A stretch of DNA of 64,000 bases from VBCG01 sp044226535 (GCA_044226535.1 JBGAGT010000013.1:1-64000); one strand, 5' to 3'; shown: positions 18,803 through 26,044, counted from the stretch's first letter. Numbers and translations are program-made. The notes: generated by a model from the letters alone, not told the origin.

Positions 18803-19268
18803 CGCCGCGCCGAGGAGCCCGACCCGCAGCTCGCCGCGCCGCCGCGCGCGCGAGCTCGTGCTGCAGGGGCTGTACCAGCGCCAGCTCTCGGGCAACGCGC
18901 CCGACGACGTGCGCGCCCAGCTCGTCGCTTCCGACGCCCACGCGCGTGCCGACGCACCGTACTTCGACGAGCTGTGGGCGGGTGCGGTCACGGGCTTCGA
19001 CGCGCTGCAGGCCTCGCTCGCGCCGGTGCTCGACCGCCCGGCGGCCGAGCTCTCGCCCATCGAAGGCGCCATCCTGGTGATCGCCGCCTGGGAGCTCGCG
19101 CACCGCCTCGACACGCCGTACCGCGTGGTGATCAGCGAGGCCGTCGAGCTCGCCAAGGCCTACGGCGGCACCGACGGCCACAAGTTCGTCAACGGCGTGC
19201 TCGACCGCCATGCGGCGACGGTGCGCACCGCGGAGATCGCCGCGCTGGCCAGGGAGCGCGCGAAGTGA
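18780..19268 (+). CDS. nusB: Transcription antitermination factor NusB
   Basis: This 162-residue protein contains the NusB core: RRRARELVLQGLYQRQLSG, ELSPIEGAILVIAAWEL, TPYRVVISEAVELAKAYGGTDGHKFVNGVLD. NusB with NusE binds boxA RNA for rRNA antitermination. The ATG at 18780 lies inside the end of ribH (23-bp overlap), the usual ribH-nusB coupling. The GTG of the next gene overlaps its stop. Confidence 0.95.
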   Translation: MPSTKSTSAAPRSPTRSSPRRRARELVLQGLYQRQLSGNAPDDVRAQLVASDAHARADAPYFDELWAGAVTGFDALQASLAPVLDRPAAELSPIEGAILVIAAWELAHRLDTPYRVVISEAVELAKAYGGTDGHKFVNGVLDRHAATVRTAEIAALARERAK

Positions 19269-20347
19269 ACACCGCGCGCCCGCCGGCGTGGCGCCGCGGC
19301 GCCGCGCGCAGGGTTGGCGCGGCGGGCGGCGTGATCGCGGGCGTCGTTCTCGCCGCCGGCCTCGCGCTGGTTGCGCTCGCAGGCGGCGCGCGGGCGGCGC
19401 CGCTGGTGATCTATTGCAGCCACGATTCCGACGCCTGCGAGCTTGCGGCGAGCGAGTTCCAGCGCGAGACGGGCATCGCGACCCGCGTGACCCGCAAGGC
19501 CACCGGCGAGTTCTATGCGCAGATCCGCGCCGAGCGCGCGAACCCCCGCGGCGACGTCTGGTACGGCGGCACCATCGACGGCTTCCTGCAGGGCGCCGAC
19601 GAGGACCTGTTCATGGCGTACCGCTCGCCGCGCGTCGACGAGCTGGCCCCCTGGGCGCGCAGCCTGACCGAGCGCACGGGCTACCGCGTCAACGCCATCT
19701 ACGAGATCGTCATCGGCTTCGGCACGCTGCCCGAGACGCTGGCGCGCAGGAAGCTCGCGGCCCCCGCCTGCTGGAAGGACCTGCTCTCGCCGGCGTACAA
19801 GGGCGAGATCGACTGGTCGAACCCCGTGTCCAGCGGCACCGGCTACACCATCCTCGCGACGCTGGTGGCGATGTACGGCGAGGACGGTGCCTTCGACTAC
19901 CTCCGGCGCATCAAGCCGAACGTGATGCGCTGGACGGCCTCGGGCACCGCGCAGGGCGCCTCGATCGCGCGCGGCGAGGCTTCGGTCGGCGTCACCTTCG
20001 TGCACGAGTTCATCACCTACGTGCTGCAGGGCTTCCCCATCGACATCGTGATTCCCTGCGAAGGTACCGGTGCGGCGCAGGGGGGCATGGCCATCCTCGC
20101 CGATGCGCCGAACCCGGAGGAGGCGAAGCGCTTCGTCGACTGGGCGCTGTCCAAGCCCGCGATGGAGCTCGCCAACCGCACCCGCAACCTCATCATTCCC
20201 GCCAATGCAAGCGCGACGCTGAAGCCCGAGGCCGCGCGCTTCGCCTCGGCGAAGCTCGTCGACGTCGACCCGATGAAGTTCGGCGCGGCGGAGACGCGCA
20301 AGCGCCTGCTCGCGCGCTGGCAGCGCGAGATCGGCGACGCACGCTAG
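19265..20347 (+). CDS. ABC transporter periplasmic substrate-binding protein (iron/polyamine type)
   Basis: This 360-residue exported protein has a signal peptide whose likely cleavage is after ARA at residue 44. The mature part resembles the FbpA/AfuA-like extracellular solute-binding family: PLVIYCSHDSDACELAASEFQRETGIA, GDVWYGGTIDGFLQ, WSNPVSSGTGYTILATLV and GTAQGASIARGEASVGVTF. A ferric-type cargo is plausible by family, but ligand residues cannot be assigned with confidence. It starts at GTG 19265, overlapping the nusB stop. No permease or ATPase gene is adjacent, and the usual neighbours here are nusB and thiL, so this is an extra gene within a conserved operon. Confidence 0.88.
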   Translation: MNTARPPAWRRGAARRVGAAGGVIAGVVLAAGLALVALAGGARAAPLVIYCSHDSDACELAASEFQRETGIATRVTRKATGEFYAQIRAERANPRGDVWYGGTIDGFLQGADEDLFMAYRSPRVDELAPWARSLTERTGYRVNAIYEIVIGFGTLPETLARRKLAAPACWKDLLSPAYKGEIDWSNPVSSGTGYTILATLVAMYGEDGAFDYLRRIKPNVMRWTASGTAQGASIARGEASVGVTFVHEFITYVLQGFPIDIVIPCEGTGAAQGGMAILADAPNPEEAKRFVDWALSKPAMELANRTRNLIIPANASATLKPEAARFASAKLVDVDPMKFGAAETRKRLLARWQREIGDAR

Positions 20348-20397
20348 CGACCCGCGCCCATGAATGGATGCGCGCCCTTGCGGGTGCAGGCCGGCCG

Positions 20398-21378
20398 ATG
20401 AGCGAATTCGCGCTCATCGCGCGGCACTTCACGCGCGCAGCCCGCTCCGCCGAGGTGGAGCTCGGCATCGGCGACGACGCCGCCATCCTGCGCGCGGCAC
20501 CGGGCCTCGAATGGCTCTGCACCGTCGACATGATGGTCGAGGGCCGCCATTTCCTGCCCGGCACCGACCCCGGGCGGCTCGGGCGCAAGCTGATGGCGGT
20601 GAACCTTTCCGACATCGCCGCGATGGGCGGCCGCCCGCGCTTCGCGCTGCTCGCGGCCGCGCTTCCCGAAGCCGACGACGCCTGGCTCGCCGCCTTCGCG
20701 GAAGGGCTTTTCGCCATGGCCGATGCGCACGGCGTCGATGTCGTGGGCGGCGACACCACGCGCGGCCCCCGCAACCTCTGCCTCACGCTGATGGGCGACG
20801 TGCCCGCCGGCACCGCCCTGCGCCGCGACGGCGCGCGCGCCGGCGACGACCTGTGGGTGTCGGGCACGCTCGGCGACGCCATGATGGCACTGGCGGCGAT
20901 GGAGGGGCGCAGCACGCTCGACGGCGCCGCACTCGCGGCCGCGCGTCAGCGACTCGAGGCGCCTGAGCCGCGCGTCGCCCTCGGCCAGCGGCTGCGCGGC
21001 GTGGCGAGCGCGGCGATCGACGTCTCCGACGGCATCGTCGGCGACTTGGGGCACATCCTCGAGCGCTCGCAGGTCGGCGCGACGTTGCAGCTGGACCGCT
21101 TGCCGTGCTCGCCCGCGCTCGAGGCGGAGCTCGCCGGCGCCGGGCGCGACGCGGCGCTGGAATGGCTGCTCGCGGGCGGCGACGACTACGAGCTCTGCTT
21201 CTGCGCGCCGCCGTCGAGGCGCGCCGACGTCGAGGCCGCGGCCACGGCGAGCGGCACGCGCGTGACGCGGGTGGGCGCGATCGAGGCTGCGCCGGGCCTG
21301 CGCCTGCGCGATGGCGAGGGGCGCCTCGTCGAGCGGCTGCCGCGCGCCTTCGACCATTTCGGCGGCCCGCATGGATGA
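20398..21378 (+). CDS. thiL: Thiamine-monophosphate kinase
   Basis: This 326-residue ThiL has GIGDDAAIL (residues 23-31), VDMMVEGRHF, NLSDIAAMGGRP, VGGDTTRG and AIDVSDGIVGDLGHI, all typical of the family. It phosphorylates thiamine phosphate to thiamine diphosphate. The start is ATG 20398, 50 bases after the binding-protein gene. Its end overlaps pgpA by 8 bp. Confidence 0.95.
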   Translation: MSEFALIARHFTRAARSAEVELGIGDDAAILRAAPGLEWLCTVDMMVEGRHFLPGTDPGRLGRKLMAVNLSDIAAMGGRPRFALLAAALPEADDAWLAAFAEGLFAMADAHGVDVVGGDTTRGPRNLCLTLMGDVPAGTALRRDGARAGDDLWVSGTLGDAMMALAAMEGRSTLDGAALAAARQRLEAPEPRVALGQRLRGVASAAIDVSDGIVGDLGHILERSQVGATLQLDRLPCSPALEAELAGAGRDAALEWLLAGGDDYELCFCAPPSRRADVEAAATASGTRVTRVGAIEAAPGLRLRDGEGRLVERLPRAFDHFGGPHG

Positions 21379-21886
21379 ACGCGCGCCGCGGGTCCCGGCA
21401 ACCGCCGCGGCCCCGGATTTCCGCTTCCTCGTCGCGCACCCGGCCCACTTCATCGCGCTGGGCCTCGGCACCGGCCTCGCGCCGCGGGCGCCGGGCACCT
21501 TCGGCACGCTGCTGGGCTTCCCGCTCGCCTGGGCGCTGTACGTGCTCGGCTCGCCCGCGGCGTACCTCGCCGCGGTGCTGCTGCTGCTCGCGGCGGGCAC
21601 CTGGGCCTCGGCCGTCACCTCGCGCCACCTCGGCGTGGACGACCACGGCGCCATCGTCATCGACGAGGTCGCGGCCTTCGTGCTGCTGCTGTACTTCGTG
21701 CCGCACGCGCTCGTGCCGCAGCTCGTCGCGTTCGTGCTGTTCCGCGTGTTCGACATCGCCAAGCCGCCGCCCATCCGCCAGGCCGACCGCGCCGTGAAGG
21801 GCGGCATCGGCGTGATGCTCGACGACCTTCTCGCCGCCGGCTACGCGCTGCTGGTGCTGCTGGTCCTGCCGAAGCTGATCGCATGA
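21371..21886 (+). CDS. pgpA: Phosphatidylglycerophosphatase A
   Basis: This 171-residue inner-membrane protein has several hydrophobic segments and the PgpA motifs GTGLAPRAPGTFGTL, DDHGAIVIDEVAAF and LFRVFDIAKPPPI. It removes the terminal phosphate of phosphatidylglycerophosphate to make phosphatidylglycerol. ATG 21371 is chosen because family alignments start shortly before FLVAHPAHFIALG. It is coupled to thiL upstream and to the GNAT gene downstream by 4 bp. Confidence 0.93.
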   Translation: MDERAPRVPATAAAPDFRFLVAHPAHFIALGLGTGLAPRAPGTFGTLLGFPLAWALYVLGSPAAYLAAVLLLLAAGTWASAVTSRHLGVDDHGAIVIDEVAAFVLLLYFVPHALVPQLVAFVLFRVFDIAKPPPIRQADRAVKGGIGVMLDDLLAAGYALLVLLVLPKLIA

Positions 21887-22680
21887 GTGCGCAAGCGGCG
21901 CCCATGGACCCCGCCGGCCTCGTGCAGCCCGAGCTCCGCCGCATCGAGGAGCGCGCGCTCAACGTGATGCAGTTCGCGCCGCAGGTGCTCTACGACGGCT
22001 GGCTGCTGCGCCTGCTGCCGGGGCCCGCCAAGCGCGCGCGCTCGGTCTGCGCGTTCTACCGCTCGACCCTGCCCGTGGTCGACAAGATCCGGCATTGCGA
22101 GCGCGTGTACGCCTATCGCGGCCTGCCGGCGATGTTCCGCGTCACGCCCTTCGACGACCCGCCCGGGCTCGACGCCGCGCTGGAGCGCGAGGGCTATGCG
22201 CGCTTCGACGACACCGACGTGATGCTGGCGAGCGTCGGCGATGCCGCGGCCTCGCTCCAGGCGGGCGAGGCCGACGTGCGCGCGCTGCCGATCCCGGCCT
22301 ATTGCGAGGCCGTGGCCGCCATCCGCGGCTCGGGCGAAGAGGCGAGGGCACTGCACGAGTCGCGGCTCGCCGGCGCATCGCTGCCGGTGCGCGGCCTGGT
22401 GGTGTTCGACGCCGGCGCCCCCGTCGCGTCGGGACAGCTCGCCATCGACGACGACGTCGCCGGCATCTTCGACGTGGTCACCTCGCCGCAGGCGCTGCGC
22501 CGCGGACACGCCAGCGCGCTGTGCGCGGCGATGCTGCGCTGGGCGTGGACGCACGGCCTGCGCCAGCTGTACCTGCAATGCACCGCCAGCAACCAGCCGG
22601 CGCTCGCCCTCTATCGCCGCTTCGGCTTCGTTCGCGCCTACGGCTACCACTACCGCTGCAGGCCGGGGGAATTCTCGTGA
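21883..22680 (+). CDS. GNAT-family N-acetyltransferase
   Basis: This 265-residue protein has a C-terminal GNAT fold: the acetyl-CoA-binding stretch is IFDVVTSPQALRRGHASALCAAMLRWA, followed by LYLQCTASNQPALALYRRFGFVRAYGYHYR. The N-terminal half is a less conserved domain (YDGWLLRLLPGPAKRARSV) seen in two-domain GNATs. The substrate is unknown. It overlaps both pgpA and pncC by 4 bp. Confidence 0.88.
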   Translation: MSAQAAPMDPAGLVQPELRRIEERALNVMQFAPQVLYDGWLLRLLPGPAKRARSVCAFYRSTLPVVDKIRHCERVYAYRGLPAMFRVTPFDDPPGLDAALEREGYARFDDTDVMLASVGDAAASLQAGEADVRALPIPAYCEAVAAIRGSGEEARALHESRLAGASLPVRGLVVFDAGAPVASGQLAIDDDVAGIFDVVTSPQALRRGHASALCAAMLRWAWTHGLRQLYLQCTASNQPALALYRRFGFVRAYGYHYRCRPGEFS

Positions 22681-23195
22681 GCACCCTCGAGTTCGCGCGG
22701 CCGCTGGTCGACGCGTTGCGCGCCAGGGGCCTGCGCTGCGCGACCGCCGAGTCCTGCACCGGCGGAGGCGTGGCTGCGGCGATCACCGACATCGCGGGAA
22801 GCTCGGAGGTGTTCGAGAGCGGCTTCGTCACCTATTCCAACGCCGCCAAGGTCGTCCTGCTCGGTGTCGACGCGGCGATGCTCGCCGTGCACGGCGCGGT
22901 GTCCGAGGAGGTCGCGCGGGCCATGGCCGAAGGCGCGCGGGCGCGCGCCGGCGTCGACCTCGCGGTGTCGATCACCGGCATCGCCGGGCCCGGGGGCGCG
23001 ACACCCGGCAAGCCGGTCGGCACCGTCTGGTTCGGGCTCGCCGCGGCGGGCGCCCCGACGCAGGCGGAGGTCCGGCACTTCCACGGCGACCGTGCGGCGG
23101 TCCGGCGACAGTCCGTCCACCATGCCCTCGGCCTCCTGGCCGAGGGGGTCGCGCGGCTGTCGCAGTCCGGGGATCGGCCGCAAGTGACTGAATAA
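22677..23195 (+). CDS. pncC: Nicotinamide-nucleotide amidohydrolase (CinA C-terminal domain)
   Basis: This 172-residue single-domain CinA-C/PncC has AESCTGGGVAAAITDIAGSSEVFESGFVTYSN and SITGIAGPGGATPGKPVGTVW. It deamidates nicotinamide mononucleotide to nicotinate mononucleotide for NAD recycling. It begins at GTG 22677, overlapping the GNAT stop. In many relatives recA follows directly; here an IS1595 element separates them. Confidence 0.94.
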   Translation: MSTLEFARPLVDALRARGLRCATAESCTGGGVAAAITDIAGSSEVFESGFVTYSNAAKVVLLGVDAAMLAVHGAVSEEVARAMAEGARARAGVDLAVSITGIAGPGGATPGKPVGTVWFGLAAAGAPTQAEVRHFHGDRAAVRRQSVHHALGLLAEGVARLSQSGDRPQVTE

Positions 23196-23237
23196 TTGGA
23201 CTTTGCCGGGAATTCCCGGCCGCCGGCCTCGGCCATC

Positions 23238-23245
23238 GGGATGAC
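23238..23245. repeat. Left target-site duplication of the IS1595 element
   Basis: GGGATGAC lies immediately outside the left inverted repeat and is repeated exactly at 26018-26025 outside the right one. Removing the element and one copy rebuilds an intact pncC-recA intergenic region. Confidence 0.88.
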
Positions 23246-23277
23246 GGCAGTTACATACTTGACCGGACCACACGGTT

Positions 23278-23469
23278 CTAAGTCCTTGGACAATCTCTAA
23301 TTTCGTCTCGGCGAAAGCCTATTGGGATGACGTCGCCATGGGCCACCGCCGCAGCGGCCTCCATAGTCGGAGCGTGAACTAGGACGATGTCGCCGTCGTC
23401 TCGCCATACATGGACAGGGCGGAAGCCCCCTCCATCGACCCGCACTTCCACCAGCTCGCCCTTATCCAT
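23278..23469 (-). CDS. Small hypothetical passenger protein
   Basis: This 63-residue ORF lies near the left end of the IS1595 element. It starts at ATG 23469 with GGAG 8 bases upstream, which supports expression. The protein (MDKGELVEVRVDGGGFRPVH...) is acidic with no recognised domain and looks like two short beta-rich strands. It is divergent from the DUF5343 gene, sharing a 140-bp intergenic region. Its function is unknown. Confidence 0.5.
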   Translation of the reverse strand: MDKGELVEVRVDGGGFRPVHVWRDDGDIVLVHAPTMEAAAAVAHGDVIPIGFRRDEIRDCPRT

Positions 23470-23545
23470 GCTCGTCTCCGATGGTTGGAACGGAGGTTAG
23501 GATGGCCGACTTTTCTGGCATCCGCAAAAAAAGTCGACTCAGGTG

Positions 23546-23573
23546 TTGCGCGCGACCCGGCGACGTGTAGAAT
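23546..23573 (+). promoter_or_regulatory. Putative promoter of the DUF5343 gene
   Basis: TTGCGC (23546-23551), a 16-bp spacer and TAGAAT (23568-23573) give a plausible sigma70 promoter about 37 bases before the ATG at 23610. The gene has GAGG 6 bases before its start. Confidence 0.5.
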
Positions 23574-23609
23574 CAACGCTCGCAGTCAAAACTAGGTACG
23601 AGGTATGGT

Positions 23610-24287
23610 ATGACCGATGAAACCCAAAAGAAGGAATCAGTAGCCCCCCCGGTCGTTGCCTATAGGACGTTGCGGAACTTCTTCAGGGGGTTGGCGGCGG
23701 CGATGCCATCGCGCATCGACAAGAGCGTCATGACAAGCATGTCCGGATCCACCCAAATACAGCTTCTACAAGCGCTGCGCCGACTTGGCTGCATAGAACC
23801 GAACGGCACTCCCACCGCGCGCCTTCGGAAACTTGTGAAGGCCGAAGGACCGGAGTTTCAGGCGGCGATGCACGAGGCGCTGATCGACACTTACCCCTTC
23901 TTGAAGGACAACGACCTATCGGGCGTGACCACCCAGCAATTGCAAGAGTTGTTCGGGACCATGGGTAGCGGCGATACCGTGCGGAAGGCGATCACCTTCT
24001 TTATCCCCGCCGCGAAGGATGCGGGCATCAAGCTATCGCCCTTTCTCAAGGAGCCGGGTAAGCGGGCTCCGAGCAACGGGAAAGCTCGACGAAGTCGTCC
24101 TGCCAAGGTGGACGAGGGGAGGGTAGACGATCCACCTCCACCGCCGCCAGCGGCAGCAAAGTCAATGGATCAAATGCTGATGGAGAAATTTCCGGCGTTT
24201 GACCCGGCTTGGTCTGATGACATTAAGCAGAAGTGGTTTACCGGCTTCGCGGACTTGATGGCGCGGACCAAAGGAAAGGCCGAGTAA
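23610..24287 (+). CDS. DUF5343-family protein (IS passenger)
   Basis: This 225-residue protein opens with the DUF5343 pattern PVVAYRTLRNFFRGL...MPSRIDKSVMTSMSGSTQIQLLQALRRLGCIEPNG. This is a helical domain of unknown function found in mobile and defence-associated contexts. A proline-rich linker (PPPPPP near residue 172) leads to a short C-terminal helical segment (MDQMLMEKFPAFDPAWSDDIKQKWFTGF). It is a passenger of the IS1595 element; a role in regulation or host interaction is only a guess. Its stop codon lies inside a perfect 11-bp hairpin. Confidence 0.85.
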   Translation: MTDETQKKESVAPPVVAYRTLRNFFRGLAAAMPSRIDKSVMTSMSGSTQIQLLQALRRLGCIEPNGTPTARLRKLVKAEGPEFQAAMHEALIDTYPFLKDNDLSGVTTQQLQELFGTMGSGDTVRKAITFFIPAAKDAGIKLSPFLKEPGKRAPSNGKARRSRPAKVDEGRVDDPPPPPPAAAKSMDQMLMEKFPAFDPAWSDDIKQKWFTGFADLMARTKGKAE

Positions 24288-24306
24288 CGCGCTAACGTTA
24301 CTCGGC
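24279..24306 (+). terminator. Hairpin overlapping the DUF5343 stop codon
   Basis: A perfect 11-bp stem (GCCGAGTAACG at 24279-24289 with CGTTACTCGGC at 24296-24306) closes a 6-base loop. It is followed by CTCTGTACT rather than a U tract, so it may be an attenuator or RNA-stability element rather than a simple intrinsic terminator. Confidence 0.5.
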
Positions 24307-24357
24307 CTCTGTACTCGCAACCCGCCCTAGCTGGGCATATCAAGAAAGGAGGATCGC

Positions 24358-24393
24358 GTGTCTAGCAAACCGCACAATAGATTAACGGTTTAG
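24358..24393 (+). CDS. 11-codon ORF with near-perfect Shine-Dalgarno
   Basis: AAAGGAGG at 24345-24352, five bases before GTG 24358, is the strongest ribosome-binding site in the window. The frame encodes MSSKPHNRLTV and stops at TAG 24391. It could be a leader peptide, a very small passenger protein, or a remnant of a longer gene. Its end overlaps the end of the opposite-strand gene at 24390. No homology can be claimed. Confidence 0.35.
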   Translation: MSSKPHNRLTV

Positions 24394-24557
24394 GCCGTCT
24401 TGCGACGGTCGCGCCGGGGCTTTGCGGCCCCGGCGTTCGGGGATTTGGTCGCTGCCGCTTGCTTTGTCGCGTTGTCTACCGACGCCTTCGGCGTACGCGC
24501 AAGTCGAGCTAACGCCTCGCCGAATTCAAACGGAAGCCTGAATGGCTTTTCGTTCAT
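24390..24557 (-). CDS. Small basic passenger protein (PFEFGEALARLA motif)
   Basis: This 55-residue protein starts MNEKPFRLPFEFGEALARLARTP and has a Lys/Arg/Ala-rich tail. Small proteins with an FEEALRRF-like helix are common near mobile elements, but I cannot assign a function. ATG 24557 is preferred over 24593 because the conserved part begins here. The ribosome site is weak. It is downstream of the 72-residue gene on the same strand. Confidence 0.5.
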   Translation of the reverse strand: MNEKPFRLPFEFGEALARLARTPKASVDNATKQAAATKSPNAGAAKPRRDRRKTA

Positions 24558-24589
24558 CTCGCAATGATGGCATGACGCCTGTATAGGTG

Positions 24590-24808
24590 TCAATGCGATA
24601 GCGCGTTACGTAGGCTTGCGACGGCGCGTCCTAGCCAAGAAAGCTGCACGGGAATCTTGGCGATGACAACTCCGTCGTATGTCGCCGTAGACATTCGTCG
24701 AACTCGTGCAACCGCCTCTTCTTGCGTATTTGCGGGAACGCGGATCGCGTACGAGCCGCCGTCGTATTGATAGGTGAATAGATACGTTTCCAGTTTAGGA
24801 TTCATCAT
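24590..24808 (-). CDS. Small hypothetical passenger protein (YQYDGGSYAIRVPA type)
   Basis: This 72-residue protein (start ATG 24808 or 24805) reads LETYLFTYQYDGGSYAIRVPANTQEEAVARVRRMSTATYDGVVIAKIPV. It has a beta-strand plus helix pattern seen in small uncharacterised proteobacterial proteins. Its start codon overlaps, head to head, the start codon of the YegP-like gene on the other strand. Confidence 0.6.
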   Translation of the reverse strand: MMNPKLETYLFTYQYDGGSYAIRVPANTQEEAVARVRRMSTATYDGVVIAKIPVQLSWLGRAVASLRNALSH

Positions 24809-24980
24809 GGCTTTTTATATCTATAAGGATGTTCAAGGGCAGTGGCGGTGGTTTCTGGAGGCTGCGAATGGCAGAAAGATTGCCGATTCCGGTGAGGGCT
24901 ACTACAACCAACAGGATTGTTTGCACGGCATCGGTCTGGTGATGGATACCAACCGGCAGACTCCTGTGTATCAGCGGTAG
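24807..24980 (+). CDS. YegP/DUF1508-family protein
   Basis: This 57-residue protein is a single DUF1508 (YegP) repeat: FYIYKDVQGQWRWFLEAANGRKIADSGEGYYNQQDCLHGIGLV. The family is small, often tandemly repeated and of unknown function. ATG 24807 is chosen over 24774 because the domain starts immediately there; TAGGA lies about 7 bases upstream. It is followed by a strong terminator shared with the transposase gene. Confidence 0.8.
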   Translation: MAFYIYKDVQGQWRWFLEAANGRKIADSGEGYYNQQDCLHGIGLVMDTNRQTPVYQR

Positions 24981-24989
24981 CGTTGAAGC

Positions 24990-25021
24990 GGAAACGGCCC
25001 TTCGGGGCCGTTTCCTTTGTT
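24990..25021. terminator. Bidirectional rho-independent terminator
   Basis: A perfect 11-bp stem (GGAAACGGCCC with GGGCCGTTTCC) closes a TTCG tetraloop and is followed by TTTGTT. It sits between the convergent YegP-like gene (stop at 24980) and the transposase (stop at 25020), and partly serves both strands. Confidence 0.9.
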
Positions 25022-25955
25022 AGCGAGCAATAAGAGTCTTGTAGTCGATGCGCCGGCCTTGCGACTTCACGAGCAAGGCATTAACTCGCGCGCCCTCGGT
25101 TTCCTTTCGGCTATTCCAGCGAAACGCGAACATTTGCAGATAGCGGTCTAAATGGGCAACTTCGCACTTGTGATAGGTCCCGACCATGGTGCGCCGGAAG
25201 TGCGAGAACACGCCTTCGATGCCATTGGTCGTCACGTCGCCGCGAACGTATTGGCCGAGCGAGTGATTGATGTACTCGTGTGCATACGAAACGGCCATCC
25301 ATGAATTGCGGCTCGCCTCATCGGTGATAACGCGACTTCCGCTGGCAACATTGCTAGTCACAAGCGGAACCGTCGTCTTGAGTTTCGTGCCGGGGATGAA
25401 GTGTAGGCGCACGTCGCCACCGCGTTGCAACATTCCGTACACGATCTTCTTGTTCTTGTAGAGCTTGCCCTTCCCTTGCAGGGCAGCTCGCTTGTCCGCG
25501 TGCTGGAAGCGGGGATTGGGGCCCACGAAGCACTCGTCAATCTCCACTGTGCCAGTAAGCGGGGGAGTATTGAATTCTTGCGTCATCGCGGCGTTGCGGA
25601 TGCGATGAAGCATGAACCATGCGGTCTTTTGGGTGACGCCGATATCCCGCGCAAGTTGGCAGGAGCTGATGCCCTTTTTGTGCGAGGTCATCAGGAACAC
25701 GGCGATAAACCACTTCCGCAACTCGATCTTGGAATCTTCGAAGATCGTGCCGTTGCGGACGGTGAATTTCCGGCGGCAATCTCGGCATTTGTGCGTATTG
25801 TCGGCAAGCGTGTAGTGGGCTCCAATCACTCCACAGCGTGGGCAAGTGATCTTGTCCCCCTCCGGCCACCGTAGGGTCCGAAAGTGGTCGATGCAAGCCT
25901 TCTCGTTGGGGAAGGCGGCTTGCATATCTGCTAGGTTTTTGAAGGACTTAAGCAT
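25020..25955 (-). CDS. IS1595-family (ISXO2-like) transposase
   Basis: This 311-residue transposase has an N-terminal zinc ribbon (CPRCGVIGAH...CRDCRRKF, residues 38-62) and an ISXO2-like catalytic domain. The acidic positions lie in VEIDECFVG, VITDEASRN and TNGIEGVFSHFRRTMVGTYH. It appears full length, so the element is probably active. Its start has TAGGAG upstream. A promoter with -35 TTGACA inside the right inverted repeat drives it. Confidence 0.95.
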   Translation of the reverse strand: MLKSFKNLADMQAAFPNEKACIDHFRTLRWPEGDKITCPRCGVIGAHYTLADNTHKCRDCRRKFTVRNGTIFEDSKIELRKWFIAVFLMTSHKKGISSCQLARDIGVTQKTAWFMLHRIRNAAMTQEFNTPPLTGTVEIDECFVGPNPRFQHADKRAALQGKGKLYKNKKIVYGMLQRGGDVRLHFIPGTKLKTTVPLVTSNVASGSRVITDEASRNSWMAVSYAHEYINHSLGQYVRGDVTTNGIEGVFSHFRRTMVGTYHKCEVAHLDRYLQMFAFRWNSRKETEGARVNALLVKSQGRRIDYKTLIAR

Positions 25956-25975
25956 GGTCGGCTCCTATGGCTCAA

Positions 25976-26004
25976 ATCCTACGCCGCCATTGTGGTCCTG
26001 TCAA
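25976..26004 (-). promoter_or_regulatory. Transposase promoter, -35 in the right inverted repeat
   Basis: On the minus strand TTGACA (26004-25999), a 17-bp spacer and TAGGAT (25981-25976) precede the transposase ATG at 25955. Placing the -35 in the terminal repeat would let transposase binding repress its own gene. Confidence 0.7.
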
Positions 26005-26017
26005 GTATATAATTCCC

Positions 26018-26025
26018 GGGATGAC
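26018..26025. repeat. Right target-site duplication of the IS1595 element
   Basis: The second exact copy of GGGATGAC is adjacent to the right inverted repeat and only 7 bp before the GAAC-N4-GTTC palindrome upstream of recA. Confidence 0.88.
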
Positions 26026-26032
26026 TTGCGTC

Positions 26033-26044
26033 GAACGATCGTTC
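26033..26044. promoter_or_regulatory. GAAC-N4-GTTC palindrome upstream of recA
   Basis: GAACGATCGTTC is a perfect 12-bp palindrome 99 bp before the recA start, and 7 bp beyond the right target duplication. The architecture matches LexA boxes of Gram-positive type rather than CTGT-N8-ACAG. A near-identical site (GAACGACCGTTC) lies at 27889-27900. A TetR-type operator is the alternative. Confidence 0.5.

Larger units (their letters stand above)
23246..26017. mobile_element. IS1595-family insertion element with passenger genes
   Basis: The element is 2,772 bp. Both ends begin GG. The 27-bp terminal inverted repeats (23246-23272 and the complement of 25991-26017) match at 23 of 27 positions and share the core ATACTTGAC-x-GGACCACA. 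An exact 8-bp direct repeat GGGATGAC flanks the element at 23238-23245 and 26018-26025, the target length known for IS1595. It encodes an ISXO2-like transposase plus several small passenger genes. Its GC content is visibly lower than the flanks. It lies between pncC and recA; the perfect duplication suggests a fairly recent insertion. Confidence 0.93.

Noticed and set aside
23255..26008. Shorter IS ends starting at ATACTTGAC
   Set aside because: No direct repeat flanks these positions. Moving the ends out to 23246 and 26017 gives GG termini, 27-bp repeats and an exact 8-bp duplication.
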